In this document: one piece after another, positions 1 to 8,432 of the stretch | Layout of the letters: the number at the start of each line of letters is the position of its first letter | How positions within the stretch are numbered: the first letter of the stretch is position 1 | DNA from: Streptomyces sp. TLI_146 | Lineage (GTDB): Bacteria > Actinomycetota > Actinomycetes > Streptomycetales > Streptomycetaceae | Assembly (NCBI RefSeq): GCF_002846415.1 | Contig: NZ_PJMX01000001.1 | Coordinates: 1,116,001 to 1,180,000 of the forward strand | Reading direction: 5' to 3' | DNA: 64,000 bases | The notes under the pieces: model-generated | Told to the model about the DNA's origin: nothing | What the model saw: only the letters and a program-made list of their open reading frames with translations | Database searches by the model: none | Position numbers and translations under genes: made by a program

Positions 1-734
1 GCGTAGGACCAGAAGGCGCCCGTCGGCGGGGCGATGCGGTTGACGTAGAGGAACGCCAGCCACAGCACGTACGGCAGGACCGGGATGATCTGCCGCCGGT
101 CAGGGGTGCGCCACCAGCGCACGGCCATCACGGTCAGACCGGTGAGCAGGAAGACGGTCGTCACGGGGACGACGGCGACGTGGTCGAGCAGGGCGGCCCG
201 CAGGCGCTGCCAGGCGCCCCGCTCGAACGGGTCGGGCACGGTGTACGGGACCGGGTCGGTGTAGGCGGGCAGCAGACTCCACGCGGCGACGAGGACGAGG
301 TAGGCCCGCCACAGCCGGTGGCGGGGCAGTTCTCCGCTCGGCAGGTACAGCGGCAGCGCGTAGAAGGTGAAGGCGGCCAGGGCGTAGGAGAGCCGGGAGA
401 CGAGGGCCATGGTGAGGCCGATGCCGTGGGGGGCGTCGGTGACGTCCACGGCGATCAGGCCCGCGTCCGAGAAGACGTTGGCCGTTCCGGTCGCGACGAG
501 GAGCGGGCCCAGGACGCTGCGGGGCCGATGGGCCGTCATGAAGGCGCCGAGCAGGACGACTCCGGTGGCGGCCACCACGGGCACACCGCGCGGAAGGATG
601 TACGGGGCGAGCCGCGGGTCGTCCAGGTGGGCGAGGGCGAGGACGGCCCAGATCACGGCGGAGGCGAGGGTCAGCCCGTACGCGGCGAAGGTCGGCGCCG
701 ACCGCCCGCCCCGTGCGGATGCCGTCTCGTCCAC
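1..734 (-). CDS. Sensor histidine kinase, N-terminal membrane part (partial)
   Basis: Only the first 244 codons lie in the window; the gene runs off the left edge. The start chosen is GTG at 734, preceded by AAGGAG nine bases upstream and 14 bases after the stop of the response regulator. The visible protein is mostly hydrophobic, with about five or six membrane segments and short loops. No kinase core (H-box, N-box) is visible because it lies outside. The tight downstream position after a NarL-type regulator suggests a two-component pair, with this membrane region sensing the signal. It could be another membrane protein; the kinase call is inferred from context. Confidence 0.6.
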   Translation of the reverse strand, partial: MDETASARGGRSAPTFAAYGLTLASAVIWAVLALAHLDDPRLAPYILPRGVPVVAATGVVLLGAFMTAHRPRSVLGPLLVATGTANVFSDAGLIAVDVTDAPHGIGLTMALVSRLSYALAAFTFYALPLYLPSGELPRHRLWRAYLVLVAAWSLLPAYTDPVPYTVPDPFERGAWQRLRAALLDHVAVVPVTTVFLLTGLTVMAVRWWRTPDRRQIIPVLPYVLWLAFLYVNRIAPPTGAFWSY

Positions 735-748
735 CGGAGCCAGCTCCT

Positions 749-1423
749 TCAGCCGTCGTCCCCCAGGCCCGCGTCCCGCGCCCTGGCCACGGCCTCGGCG
801 CGGGTGGTCACCTGGAGCTTGTCGAAGATGTGCGTGACGTGGTTGCGGACCGTCTTCTCGGAGAGCACCAGTTGCCGGGCGATGCGGTGGTTGTCCAGGC
901 CGCGGGCGATGAGGTCCAGCACCTCGGCCTCGCGCGCCGTGAGCGCCGGGAACAGCTGCCCGGCGTCGTGTCGGCGGCCCTCGCGCAGCAGCGCGGTGAG
1001 GCGCTCCGCGGTCTGCGGGCCGAACACCGCGCCGCCGGCGGCCACCGTGCGTACCGCGTGCAGGACCTCTCCCGCACCCGCGCCCTTGACCAGATAGCCG
1101 CGGGCACCCGCCTGGAGGGCGGCCAGCAGGCTGCCGTCGTCGTCCGACATGGTCAGCATCAGCACCGGCAGACCGGGGTGGAGTGCGGTGAGCTGCCGGG
1201 TGACGTCGATGCCGGAGGCGTCGGGCAGGGCCAGGTCCATGACGACGACGTCGGGGGTCTGCCGCGCCACGGCCTCCAGCGCCTCGGCGGCGGTGGCGGC
1301 CTCGGCGACGACGTCGGTGCCGCCGGTGCTCTCCAGCGCGGCCTTCAGACCGCTGCGGAACAACGGGTGGTCGTCGACGATCAGGACTCGGGGCACGGCG
1401 GCGTCCTCGTCTTCTTGGCTCAC
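749..1423 (-). CDS. NarL/LuxR-family response regulator
   Basis: This 224-residue DNA-binding response regulator has an N-terminal receiver domain with the acidic pair D17-D18 and phospho-acceptor D63 (in MDLALPD). The switch lysine is in GYLVKG. The C-terminal LuxR-type helix-turn-helix starts at LTAREAEVLDLIARG and continues through SEKTVRNHVTHIFDKL. It starts with GTG at 1423 with a weak ribosome site. The presumed kinase gene follows 14 bases later, so the two should be co-transcribed and form a phosphorelay. It lies just downstream of the cyclitol-type operon and reads the same way, so read-through is possible, but no link in function is shown. Confidence 0.92.
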   Translation of the reverse strand: MSQEDEDAAVPRVLIVDDHPLFRSGLKAALESTGGTDVVAEAATAAEALEAVARQTPDVVVMDLALPDASGIDVTRQLTALHPGLPVLMLTMSDDDGSLLAALQAGARGYLVKGAGAGEVLHAVRTVAAGGAVFGPQTAERLTALLREGRRHDAGQLFPALTAREAEVLDLIARGLDNHRIARQLVLSEKTVRNHVTHIFDKLQVTTRAEAVARARDAGLGDDG

Positions 1424-1510
1424 AGGGTGACGTTAACGGCCGCCCCTGGCGATCTCTCGTTTTGTTGCTCGCCCCGGCGCCGTCGGACACGGCGCCGCGC
1501 GGGGCGGGCG

Positions 1511-2434
1511 TCAGGCCGTGTGGGTGCCGGTCATCAGCGCGGCCATGTCCTCCGGCGCGATCCACGAGGGCGGGGGCGGCTGCCCCCAGCTGAAGAAGCT
1601 CTCGTTGACGTCGAAGACCTCCGGATCCCACAGCTGGTCGTCGACGATGCAGTCCATGTCGGAGTAGTACTCCGTGAAGTTGCCCGCCGGGTCCTTGAGG
1701 TACCAGAAGAAGTTGGAGCCGATGAAGTGGCGGCCGAAGCCCCAGATGTGGCGCTCGGGGTGGTCCTCCAGCATGGCCATGGCGCCGCGCCCGATGTCGT
1801 CGACGTCGTCGACCTGCCAGGAGGTGTGGTGCAGGAAGGCCACGGGCGCCTTCAGGACCAGGATGTTGTGGTGGTCGGTGGTGCAGCGCAGGAAGCAGCC
1901 CGCGTCGCCCAGCGAGTCGCTCACCTTGAAGCCGAGGCCGTCGCCGAAGAAGGCCGCCGTCGCCCTCGGGTCGGGCGTGCCCAGGACGGCGTGCCCCAGC
2001 TTGCTCGGCCGCACCCGGTCGGGGCGCATCACGCCCGGAGCCCGGCCGGCGGTGCGCTCGGTGCGGCCCGGCCCGTTGTACGGGGTGGGGGGCGTCGGGG
2101 GCGGGGTGGGGCGCGGTTCCACCTGGAGCACGGCACGGGCGCCGGTGACGGGGTCGGCCGCGGTCAGGCTCGGACCGGCGCCCCGGACGGCGGCGATGCC
2201 CATACGGCGCAGCCGGGCGGCGGCCGCGTCGAGGTCGTCGCTGTCGTCGACGCCGACGCGCATCTCGATCAGCCGGCGCGTGGGCGCCGACACGATCCGC
2301 AGCTGGCGGCCGCCGTCGCGGGTGGCGAACCAGCCGTCGTCCTGTGCTCGCAGGCCGAGTTCGGTGTAGTACGGGGCGGTCGCCGCGGGGTCGGGAACCC
2401 CGATGGTGACGGAGGACAGGCGGTGCAGTGACAT
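1511..2434 (-). CDS. VOC-superfamily extradiol dioxygenase-like protein
   Basis: This 307-residue protein has two vicinal-oxygen-chelate modules. The second carries the class I extradiol dioxygenase metal triad: H148 in KLGHAVLG, H202 or H203 in FLHHTSW, and E255 in NFTEYYSD. The family cleaves catechols with Fe(II) and O2. A proline/threonine-rich linker (about residues 108-120) separates the modules. The start is ATG at 2434 after AAGGAAA. It is the last gene of the minus-strand operon headed by the cyclase-like genes, 68 bases after the GMC oxidoreductase. A ring-modifying oxygenation late in the pathway is a reasonable guess; its substrate cannot be read from the sequence. Confidence 0.8.
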   Translation of the reverse strand: MSLHRLSSVTIGVPDPAATAPYYTELGLRAQDDGWFATRDGGRQLRIVSAPTRRLIEMRVGVDDSDDLDAAAARLRRMGIAAVRGAGPSLTAADPVTGARAVLQVEPRPTPPPTPPTPYNGPGRTERTAGRAPGVMRPDRVRPSKLGHAVLGTPDPRATAAFFGDGLGFKVSDSLGDAGCFLRCTTDHHNILVLKAPVAFLHHTSWQVDDVDDIGRGAMAMLEDHPERHIWGFGRHFIGSNFFWYLKDPAGNFTEYYSDMDCIVDDQLWDPEVFDVNESFFSWGQPPPPSWIAPEDMAALMTGTHTA

Positions 2435-2502
2435 GGTGGATTTCCTTCGCGGGATCAGGGGTGTGTGGGGGCAGGGGATTGGCGTGTCGGGCCTTGGGCG
2501 GG

Positions 2503-4059
2503 TCAGGGCAGGATCGCGGCGCTTCTGCCCGCGCGCAGGGCCTGCGCGACGATGGTCAGGGTCGGGTTGACCGCCGCGGAGGAGGGGAAGAAACCGCCGT
2601 CGACGACGAACAGGTTGCTCACCTCGTGGCTGCGGCACCAGGGGTCGAGCACCGAGCGGGCGGGGTCGTGACCGGCGAGGGTCGTGCCGCACTGGTGGCC
2701 GGTGTGCTCGACGCCCATGCGGTGGGTGAGGACGAGCGGGTAACCGGCCCGGCGCATCATCCGCGCCCCTTCGCGCACCAGACGCCGGTGGGCCCGGGCG
2801 TTGACGGGGTGCCAGTCGAGGGTGACTGCGCCCCCGGGCCCGAGCAGCACCCGGTTGTCCGGGCGGGGCAGGTCCTCCGAGATCAGCCACCAGTCGACAC
2901 TGTGGGCCGCGAGCTCGCCCAGGACGCGGCGGGGCACGCGCGGGTGCGCGGTCGCCATGGCGGCGGGGTGGACCTTGCCCATCAGCTGGAGGTTGCCCAG
3001 CGGGTGGGGGGTGTGGGCGCCGGCCCGGTAGAAGTCGTTGACGGCGAGGGTCTTCTGGAAGACCGCCGGGTTGCGGTGCCGCGGGTCGACGGCCATCAGC
3101 ATGCTGTTGTGGTGCAGCATCAGGTTGCGCCCCACCAGACCGCTGCCGTTGGCCAGCCCCGCCGGGTGGGCGCTGTTCGCCGAACGCAGCAGCAGCGCAG
3201 CGGAGTTGACGGCCCCGCAGGAGATGATGACGGTCCCGGCGGTGAGGGTGACCCGGTGCCCGTTCCTGGTGGCCTCGACGGTGGTGACCGTGCGCCCGGC
3301 CGGGTCGGTGCGCAGCCGGGAGACATACGTATGGGTGAGCAGCCGGACCGACGGGGTGCGCAGGGCCGGGCGCAGCGCGCGGGTCTCCGCGTCGCTCTTG
3401 GCCCCGACGCGGCACGGGAAACCGTCGCAGGTGCCGCAGCGCAGGCACGTCCCGCCGTCGGCCAGGTCGACGCCGAGCTCCAGCGGATGGGGATGGAGCC
3501 CCTGGGCGCGCAGCCGCTGCTCCAGCTCCGCGATGCGGGGCGCGTGGGCGACCGGCGGGTGGGGGTACGGGCCGGAGCGCGCCGGTTCCGTGGGGTCGTG
3601 GCCGTCCTGGCCGTGCACCCGGTACAGGCGCTCGGCCTCGGCGTAGAACGGCTCCAGCTCGGCGTACTCGAAGGGCCAGGCCGGGGAGGTGCCGTCCAGG
3701 TGCTCCACCGCGTCGAAGTCGCTCTCGCGCAGGCGGGGCAGGCTCGCCCCGTACACCTTGGTGGTGCCGCCGACGTAGTAGTGGGCGGCGGGGGTGAACG
3801 CCTTGCCGCCGGTGGTGTGCCAGGTCTCGGCGTTGCGGTAGCGGCCGTCGCCGAAGACGGCCTGCGGCGACCAGTTGGCCTCTTCGCGGGGCAGGAAGCC
3901 GCCGCGTTCGACGACGAGGACGCGGGCGCCGGTCCCGGCGAGGGCCCAGGCCACGGTCGCTCCCCCGGCACCCGAACCGATCACGATGACGTCGGCGTCG
4001 TACCGGGTGGCGTCGTGCCGGACCACCGGCGGGCTGCCCGGTCCCCAGATGCCGGTCAT
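2503..4059 (-). CDS. GMC-family FAD-dependent oxidoreductase
   Basis: This 518-residue glucose-methanol-choline oxidoreductase has the N-terminal FAD-binding motif VIVIGSGAGGATVAWAL. Its C-terminal GMC segment includes LFVVDGGFFPSSAAVNPTLT, the usual flavin-proximal region with the NP.LT signature. Such enzymes oxidise primary or secondary alcohols of sugars and cyclitols. The chosen start, ATG at 4059, overlaps the stop of the preceding VOC gene as ATGA, which implies translational coupling; a longer reading to 4188 would overlap that gene. In a cyclitol cluster it would oxidise a ring hydroxyl to a ketone, an inference from context. No secretion signal is seen. Confidence 0.88.
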   Translation of the reverse strand: MTGIWGPGSPPVVRHDATRYDADVIVIGSGAGGATVAWALAGTGARVLVVERGGFLPREEANWSPQAVFGDGRYRNAETWHTTGGKAFTPAAHYYVGGTTKVYGASLPRLRESDFDAVEHLDGTSPAWPFEYAELEPFYAEAERLYRVHGQDGHDPTEPARSGPYPHPPVAHAPRIAELEQRLRAQGLHPHPLELGVDLADGGTCLRCGTCDGFPCRVGAKSDAETRALRPALRTPSVRLLTHTYVSRLRTDPAGRTVTTVEATRNGHRVTLTAGTVIISCGAVNSAALLLRSANSAHPAGLANGSGLVGRNLMLHHNSMLMAVDPRHRNPAVFQKTLAVNDFYRAGAHTPHPLGNLQLMGKVHPAAMATAHPRVPRRVLGELAAHSVDWWLISEDLPRPDNRVLLGPGGAVTLDWHPVNARAHRRLVREGARMMRRAGYPLVLTHRMGVEHTGHQCGTTLAGHDPARSVLDPWCRSHEVSNLFVVDGGFFPSSAAVNPTLTIVAQALRAGRSAAILP

Positions 4060-4628
4060 GTCCCTCTCCCTTCGTGCGGCGCCCCGGGTTGGTAGAGGCG
4101 TACGGCGGTGTGGTCCTGGTAGGGCTGGTGGTCCGGGGCGTGGACGAGTTCGAGGTGCAGGCCCCACGGGGTGGTGAGGTACACCCACCGCGTGCCGCGG
4201 ATGGGGCCTTCACCCACTTCTTCCGGCTCGCCGAGCATCCGTACGCCCGGTGTGGCGGTGAGGTGCCGTACGGAGGCGTCGAAGTCGTCCGTCCACAGGG
4301 CCAGGTGGTGACCGCCCACATCGCTGTTGCGGGGCATCTGCCGGCGTCGGCCCGGCCCGGTGTACTCGAAGAGTTCGAGGTTGAGCGTGGGCCCGAGGCG
4401 CAGCATGGCGATGTGGACGGTGGCCCGGGGGTCGACGCCCAGCTGCCGGTGCATCCAGTCGTCGTCGGCGGCGATCGGCCCGGTGCGGTAGGCCTCCTCG
4501 GCGCCCAGCACCTCGGTGAAGAAGGCGACCGCCTCGTCGAGGCCGGGGACGGTGAAGGCGATGTGGTGGACGGCCCGCAGGCCTGGGGTGAGCGAAGTGG
4601 TCGCTGTGGCCGGGGTGTTGGTGGTCAT
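4056..4628 (-). CDS. VOC-family protein, possible valiolone epimerase
   Basis: This 190-residue single VOC (glyoxalase/bleomycin-resistance fold) protein has metal-ligand positions in AVHHIAFTVPGLDEAV, VGGHHLALWTDD and GLHLELVHAPD. It is coupled on both sides by ATGA overlaps, to the upstream cupin (stop at 4625) and the downstream GMC gene (start at 4059). Established knowledge: the cetoniacytone pathway uses a VOC protein, CetB, to epimerise the EEVS product 2-epi-5-epi-valiolone. The same neighbourhood here makes that role attractive. That is an inference; other VOC activities (isomerase, dioxygenase, resistance) remain possible. Confidence 0.75.
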   Translation of the reverse strand: MTTNTPATATTSLTPGLRAVHHIAFTVPGLDEAVAFFTEVLGAEEAYRTGPIAADDDWMHRQLGVDPRATVHIAMLRLGPTLNLELFEYTGPGRRRQMPRNSDVGGHHLALWTDDFDASVRHLTATPGVRMLGEPEEVGEGPIRGTRWVYLTTPWGLHLELVHAPDHQPYQDHTAVRLYQPGAPHEGRGT

Positions 4629-5026
4629 GTCCGGTCCTTGGTCAGGTCGGGGGTACGGGGCGGGAGGCGGTGGGTGACGGCCGCGGGTGTGACCGTCAGG
4701 CACAGGAGTTCGGCGCCCTCCGGTCCGGCCCGCAGGGTGACGTCGTCCGCCGCGCGGGCCAGGAGCAGATCGTCCTCGTCGAGCTCCGTGCCGGTGGGCG
4801 GCCCGCTGGTCCAGCGGGCGGTGAGCGGGCCGCGCAGGACGTACCAGGCCACTTCGGCGTCGGCCCGGCCCACGAGGTCGTAGTGCGCGTGGGGCGCCAG
4901 GCTCACCCGGTCGACGGCCTCGCACTCGCTGTGCAGCATGCCGCGCCGGGCCAGACAGCGGATGCGGATGGTTTCCCGGCCGCCGGTGTGGACGGCGGCC
5001 GACCGGTGGCTCGCGTTGATGATCAC
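4625..5026 (-). CDS. Cupin-like protein
   Basis: This small 133-residue protein, rich in short beta strands, looks like a single cupin barrel (SLAPHAHYDLVG, followed by VAWYVLRGPLTARW). The classical HxH...E metal motif is incomplete: one histidine pair is visible in PHAH and no clear glutamate follows. The start is GTG at 5026, in a GTGA overlap with the stop of the bicupin gene; its own stop overlaps the next start as ATGA. This places it in the middle of the cyclitol-type operon. Its function is unknown; a binding or isomerase role beside the bicupin is possible. Confidence 0.7.
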   Translation of the reverse strand: MIINASHRSAAVHTGGRETIRIRCLARRGMLHSECEAVDRVSLAPHAHYDLVGRADAEVAWYVLRGPLTARWTSGPPTGTELDEDDLLLARAADDVTLRAGPEGAELLCLTVTPAAVTHRLPPRTPDLTKDRT

Positions 5027-5754
5027 TGGTGCTCCTCTCCGGCGGGGACGTCCAGGACGGCGTGGAAGTACTCCAGGCCGTCGGCGCCCGCCAGGACGCG
5101 GGCCCCGGTGCCCAGGGGCAGGGTCACCGAGACGCCGGGGGCGAGGGCCACGGTCGTGGTTCCCGCCTCCACGGTGCCGACGCCGTCGGTGACGTACACG
5201 GTGTGTTCGACGTCCCGCGCGGCCAGCTCGGCCGTCCCCTGCGGGAGCAGCCGGGTCACGCGCACGGTGCGCAGGGGGCCCGTGAGGACGGTGGCCGCGT
5301 CGACGGGCCCGCTCCTGCGCAGGTCGGCGACGACGGCGTGGCTGACGTGAGGTGAGTCGTACATGGTGGTGCCCTTCGTGAAGGTATGGCTTCCCGCGTC
5401 GGCGGGGATCTCGATGACGAGCCAGGACAGCGGCCGTCGGCCGGTGTTGCGCAGGCCGTGGCGACGGCCGAGGCCGGTCAGGACGGTCGTGCCCGGGCGG
5501 ACGGGGTACGGTCGGCCGTCGAGCGTGATCTCGCCCCGCCCGTCGAGCACGAAGTACAACTCCTCGGTGCGCGAGTGCCGGTGTTCCCCGCTGACGCCAC
5601 CCGGCGGCAGCCAGGCCCACTCGACCGCTTCCCAACGGCCGTGCAGCCCGGTGCGCCGGGCCAGACACGTCCAGCGCGAGTGGCCCTCGGCGGCGTGCAC
5701 ACCGTGCACGTCGGCCGGGTCGTGGACATCGGCGACGACGACCGCCTCACTCAT
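5023..5754 (-). CDS. Bicupin protein
   Basis: This 243-residue protein has two cupin barrels. The first (about residues 45-115) has a good metal motif, GEHRHSRTEELYFVLDGRG, with a second-motif histidine in GRRHGLRNTG. The second barrel (about 150-240) lacks the paired histidines and is probably structural. It starts with ATG at 5754, eight bases inside the 3' end of the EEVS gene, so it is coupled to it. Bicupins are often dioxygenases, isomerases or epimerases of small sugars and acids. Its tight coupling to EEVS suggests action on the C7 cyclitol; the reaction is unknown. Confidence 0.78.
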   Translation of the reverse strand: MSEAVVVADVHDPADVHGVHAAEGHSRWTCLARRTGLHGRWEAVEWAWLPPGGVSGEHRHSRTEELYFVLDGRGEITLDGRPYPVRPGTTVLTGLGRRHGLRNTGRRPLSWLVIEIPADAGSHTFTKGTTMYDSPHVSHAVVADLRRSGPVDAATVLTGPLRTVRVTRLLPQGTAELAARDVEHTVYVTDGVGTVEAGTTTVALAPGVSVTLPLGTGARVLAGADGLEYFHAVLDVPAGEEHQ

Positions 5755-6981
5755 GGCCGGCCTCCCCGAACGTATGGCCCGCCTCCCCGACCGCCGCGTG
5801 ATACACCCTCAGGCGCTGCGCCGCGCGGGCCAGTTCGCCGGGTGTCACGTCGTCGACGAAGACGGCGTCGCCGATGCCGACGGGCAGCGGCAGCCGCTGG
5901 CTGCCGTCGCGGTGGCGGACCGTGTCGGCCAGCGCCTCGCCCAGCACGCCCGGCTCGCACAGCCGGTGCCAGACAGGCAGGGCGAGCCCGCGCATCACGT
6001 CCAGGATCCTTCGGCGCTCCACCGGCCGGACCAGGCCGCGCCGTTCGGCGATCAGCGTGGTCAGCGCCATGTCGAGGCAGACCGCCTCGCCGTGCAGCAG
6101 CTCGGGCAGGGCGCGCATCTCCAGCGTGGGGCTGAAGGAGTGGCCGTAGTCGACGACGCGCTCCAGCTCGCTCTCCCACAGGTTGCCCTGCAGCTCCTCC
6201 AGCATGCCGTGCACGGCCCGGCCGAGGACCTGCCGTACGACAGGGCCGAGACTGCGCCCGCCCTGGAAGCTCTCGCCGACCAGTCGGTTCCCATGGGCCT
6301 CCAGCAGAGCGAACAACTCACGGTCCTTGATCAGGGCGATCTTCAGGATCTCGGCCATGCCGTTGCTGAGGTGCCGCCGGTCGAGGGTGGCCAGGAACCG
6401 CGGGTCCAGGAGGGTCTGGGCGGCGGGGTGGTAGGTGCCGAGCCGGTTCTTGTGCGGCCCGAAGTTCACCCCGGTCTTCGCCCCGACGCCCGCGTCGACC
6501 AGCCCGATGAGGGTCGTGGGCACGCGTACGTACGGGGTGCTGCGGCGGTAGAGGCTGCACGCCAGGCCGACGACGTCCATCAGCACACCGCCGCCGAGGG
6601 CGACGACCGGCTCGCTGCGCCGGGCGATGCCGAACCGGTCCATCGCCCGCGCCACCGAGAACACGGCGTCCATCGTCTTCAGCTGCTCGTGGGCGGTGAG
6701 CACATGGATCTGGAAGTCCAGGCCGCGGGCGGCACCGTAGGCGCGGAGGCGGTCGCCGTACAGCTCGTCGACCGTGGTCTCCACGACGAGGAGCCGTCGG
6801 GGCGGGGCGGGGCCGTCGCCGGGGACCCCCGCCCCGCGAGCGCGGGGTTGCGCGGGTCCAGGACGTCCGGGGTGAAGCCGACCTCGTAGCGGACGGGCTT
6901 GGCGGTGCTCACGGTCCAGGAGCGGACGGGCTCGCCCGAGGTGAACAGGCCGTGGGCGGAACGGGGGGCCAGGGTGGTCAC
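5747..6981 (-). CDS. 2-epi-5-epi-valiolone synthase-like cyclase, frameshifted as read
   Basis: This sugar-phosphate cyclase of the dehydroquinate synthase fold closes sedoheptulose 7-phosphate in acarbose, validamycin and cetoniacytone pathways. The main frame has VVALGGGVLMDVVGLACS, VPTTLIGLVDAGVGAKTGVN, metal-ligand segments NGMAEILKIALIKD, VDYGHSFSP and ELLHGEAV, and the family's RHRDGSQRLPLPVGIGDAVF. The N-terminus (from GTG 6981 after GAGGAG, with VRYEVGFTPDVLDP) lies in another frame. Adding one G to the five-G run of the coding strand (positions 6826-6830) joins them into about 411 residues, the normal EEVS length. The gene is either broken, a sequencing or assembly error, or frameshifted in translation. 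The family call is firm; the exact cyclase subtype is less so. Confidence 0.85.
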
Positions 6982-7043
6982 GAGGGGTCTCCTCACAGGA
7001 GATGGGGGGGAGGTGGTGTGTCGAGGCCGGAACGGAACCTCCT

Positions 7044-8201
7044 TCACCACGCTGCGGGTCCCGGCGCCCCGGGCACATGAGACGTGGGTCCCGACCGTGT
7101 CCCGGCCGGATCCCGGTCGCCGGGGCGCGACACCAGGGCGTCCGGCGCCACCGCGACCGCCTCCAGGCCGGCCCGCAGGGAGTCCCGGCCGACCGCGGCG
7201 ACGGTGTGGCCACCGAACACATGGGGCTGTCCCAGGGTGTCGAGGAGCACCATGCCGACGGTGCTGTCCGGGCCGCCCACGAGCTCCTGGGCTCCGCTGG
7301 CGGTCGTCAGGACCTCCAGCACGTCCTGCGTGGTGACGGGGGCGGGAAGGACGTCGGGAGCGCCCCAGCGCGCGAGCAGCTCCCGGTGTGCGGCCTCCCC
7401 CTCCGCGTCGAGCAGTCCCAGGCTGCGGGCGCACCGGGCGGCCACCAGCAGGCCCAAGGCGACGGCATCGCCGTAGCGCAGGGCGCCGACACCGAGGACG
7501 CGCAGCGCGTCGGCCACCGCGTGCCCGTACCGGAACGCCCCGGCCGGGCCGTCCTCCAACGGGTCGTAGCAGGTGAGCGCGGCCCGGGCGTCGGCGCACA
7601 GGGCGATGAAGGAGGCCAGCGCGGTCCTGTCGTACCTGCCGTCCGGGCGCAGCCGGGCGCAGACCTGGTCGTACGAGGCGGGGCACACCGACAGCACGTT
7701 CCTGACCAGGGCGTACAACCCCGGCCTGACGGCACCGGGTGCCAGTGTGTCGAGGAACTCCAGCTGCGCCCGGACCAGCACCGGCAGCCGGCGCGGCCCG
7801 CCGGGGCCGACCAGCGACAGCGCCGTGTCGAGCATGGCGGGCAGCGTGGTCGGCAGCAGGAGCGGGCCCCGGCGGGTGTGCGCGGCCCGCTCGGCGACGG
7901 CGTCGAGCACGCTCGTACCGCCGAGGCCGACGATCACGGCCCCGGGAGGGACGTCATCCGTGCCGGACGCCCGCACCAGGTCGGCGGGAGCGGCCGCGCC
8001 GAGGTGGCGCAGCACGCGGTGGGCGTGGGCCGCCGGGACGCCGGGGTCGGAGACGACCACGAACCGGTCGGCGGCCAGCCGCCGGGCGATGCCGGTCAGC
8101 TCGTCCCAGGAGGCGGCTCCGGCCCGTATCTGCAAGGGAAACCGGGCGAGGCCGGAGCCGATGCTCCGGTCGAGGGCTACGGGTGAACGGGAGGAGAGCA
8201 T
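7044..8201 (-). CDS. Degenerate sugar-phosphate cyclase paralogue
   Basis: This 385-residue protein has the dehydroquinate/2-deoxy-scyllo-inosose synthase layout: Rossmann-like N-terminus, VGLGGTSVLDAVA, LLLPTTLPAMLDTA, then the helical metal half. By eye, key residues are lost. The zinc-ligand glutamate of the usual CELVK-type segment is alanine in GLYALVRN, its lysine is arginine, and the HGE motif is YGD in LRYGDAV. The lysine of KTGVN is absent. Only the first histidine survives, in RYGHAVADAL. It probably cannot do the normal cyclisation. It sits 62 bases upstream of EEVS in the same operon, so a structural or regulatory partner is an attractive inference. The start is uncertain (ATG 8201, or 8249). 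Confidence 0.72.
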   Translation of the reverse strand: MLSSRSPVALDRSIGSGLARFPLQIRAGAASWDELTGIARRLAADRFVVVSDPGVPAAHAHRVLRHLGAAAPADLVRASGTDDVPPGAVIVGLGGTSVLDAVAERAAHTRRGPLLLPTTLPAMLDTALSLVGPGGPRRLPVLVRAQLEFLDTLAPGAVRPGLYALVRNVLSVCPASYDQVCARLRPDGRYDRTALASFIALCADARAALTCYDPLEDGPAGAFRYGHAVADALRVLGVGALRYGDAVALGLLVAARCARSLGLLDAEGEAAHRELLARWGAPDVLPAPVTTQDVLEVLTTASGAQELVGGPDSTVGMVLLDTLGQPHVFGGHTVAAVGRDSLRAGLEAVAVAPDALVSRPGDRDPAGTRSGPTSHVPGAPGPAAW

Positions 8202-8432
8202 GAGTGACTCACAGACCGGGCGCTGCCCGAGATCGGTAGATGCCCTCATACCGTCGGCGCCCCCGGGCCCCGGACACATGAGGCTGCGGCCCTGTCGTGG
8301 CCCCGACGTCCGGTCCCAGGGACTCCCGGGCGCGGCGGCAGGTGTCCTGGCCTTCGCCCAGCCGGTGGGTCCTCACCGCCGGAGCGCGGGGCGCGCCGCC
8401 CTGACCGGGGTGTTTCCTGATAGGCAGTCGCG

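Noticed and set aside
713..2431. Long plus-strand open frame over the response regulator and dioxygenase
   Set aside because: It is a GC-bias shadow: low-complexity Gly/Arg/Val sequence without family motifs, lying opposite two well-supported genes.
1511..2434. 4-hydroxyphenylpyruvate dioxygenase
   Set aside because: It is too short and the two-module layout with H148, H202/203 and E255 fits class I extradiol dioxygenases better.
2428..4095. Plus-strand open frame of 555 codons opposite the GMC gene
   Set aside because: The minus strand has clear FAD and GMC motifs; the plus frame has none.
1511..4321. 936-codon minus-strand frame joining the dioxygenase to upstream sequence
   Set aside because: Only the last 307 codons match a family; the rest is an out-of-frame reading of the GMC gene.
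8202..8432. Promoter boxes between the cyclitol operon and the MFS gene
   Set aside because: Partial matches only, with wrong spacing; promoters must be there but could not be placed.
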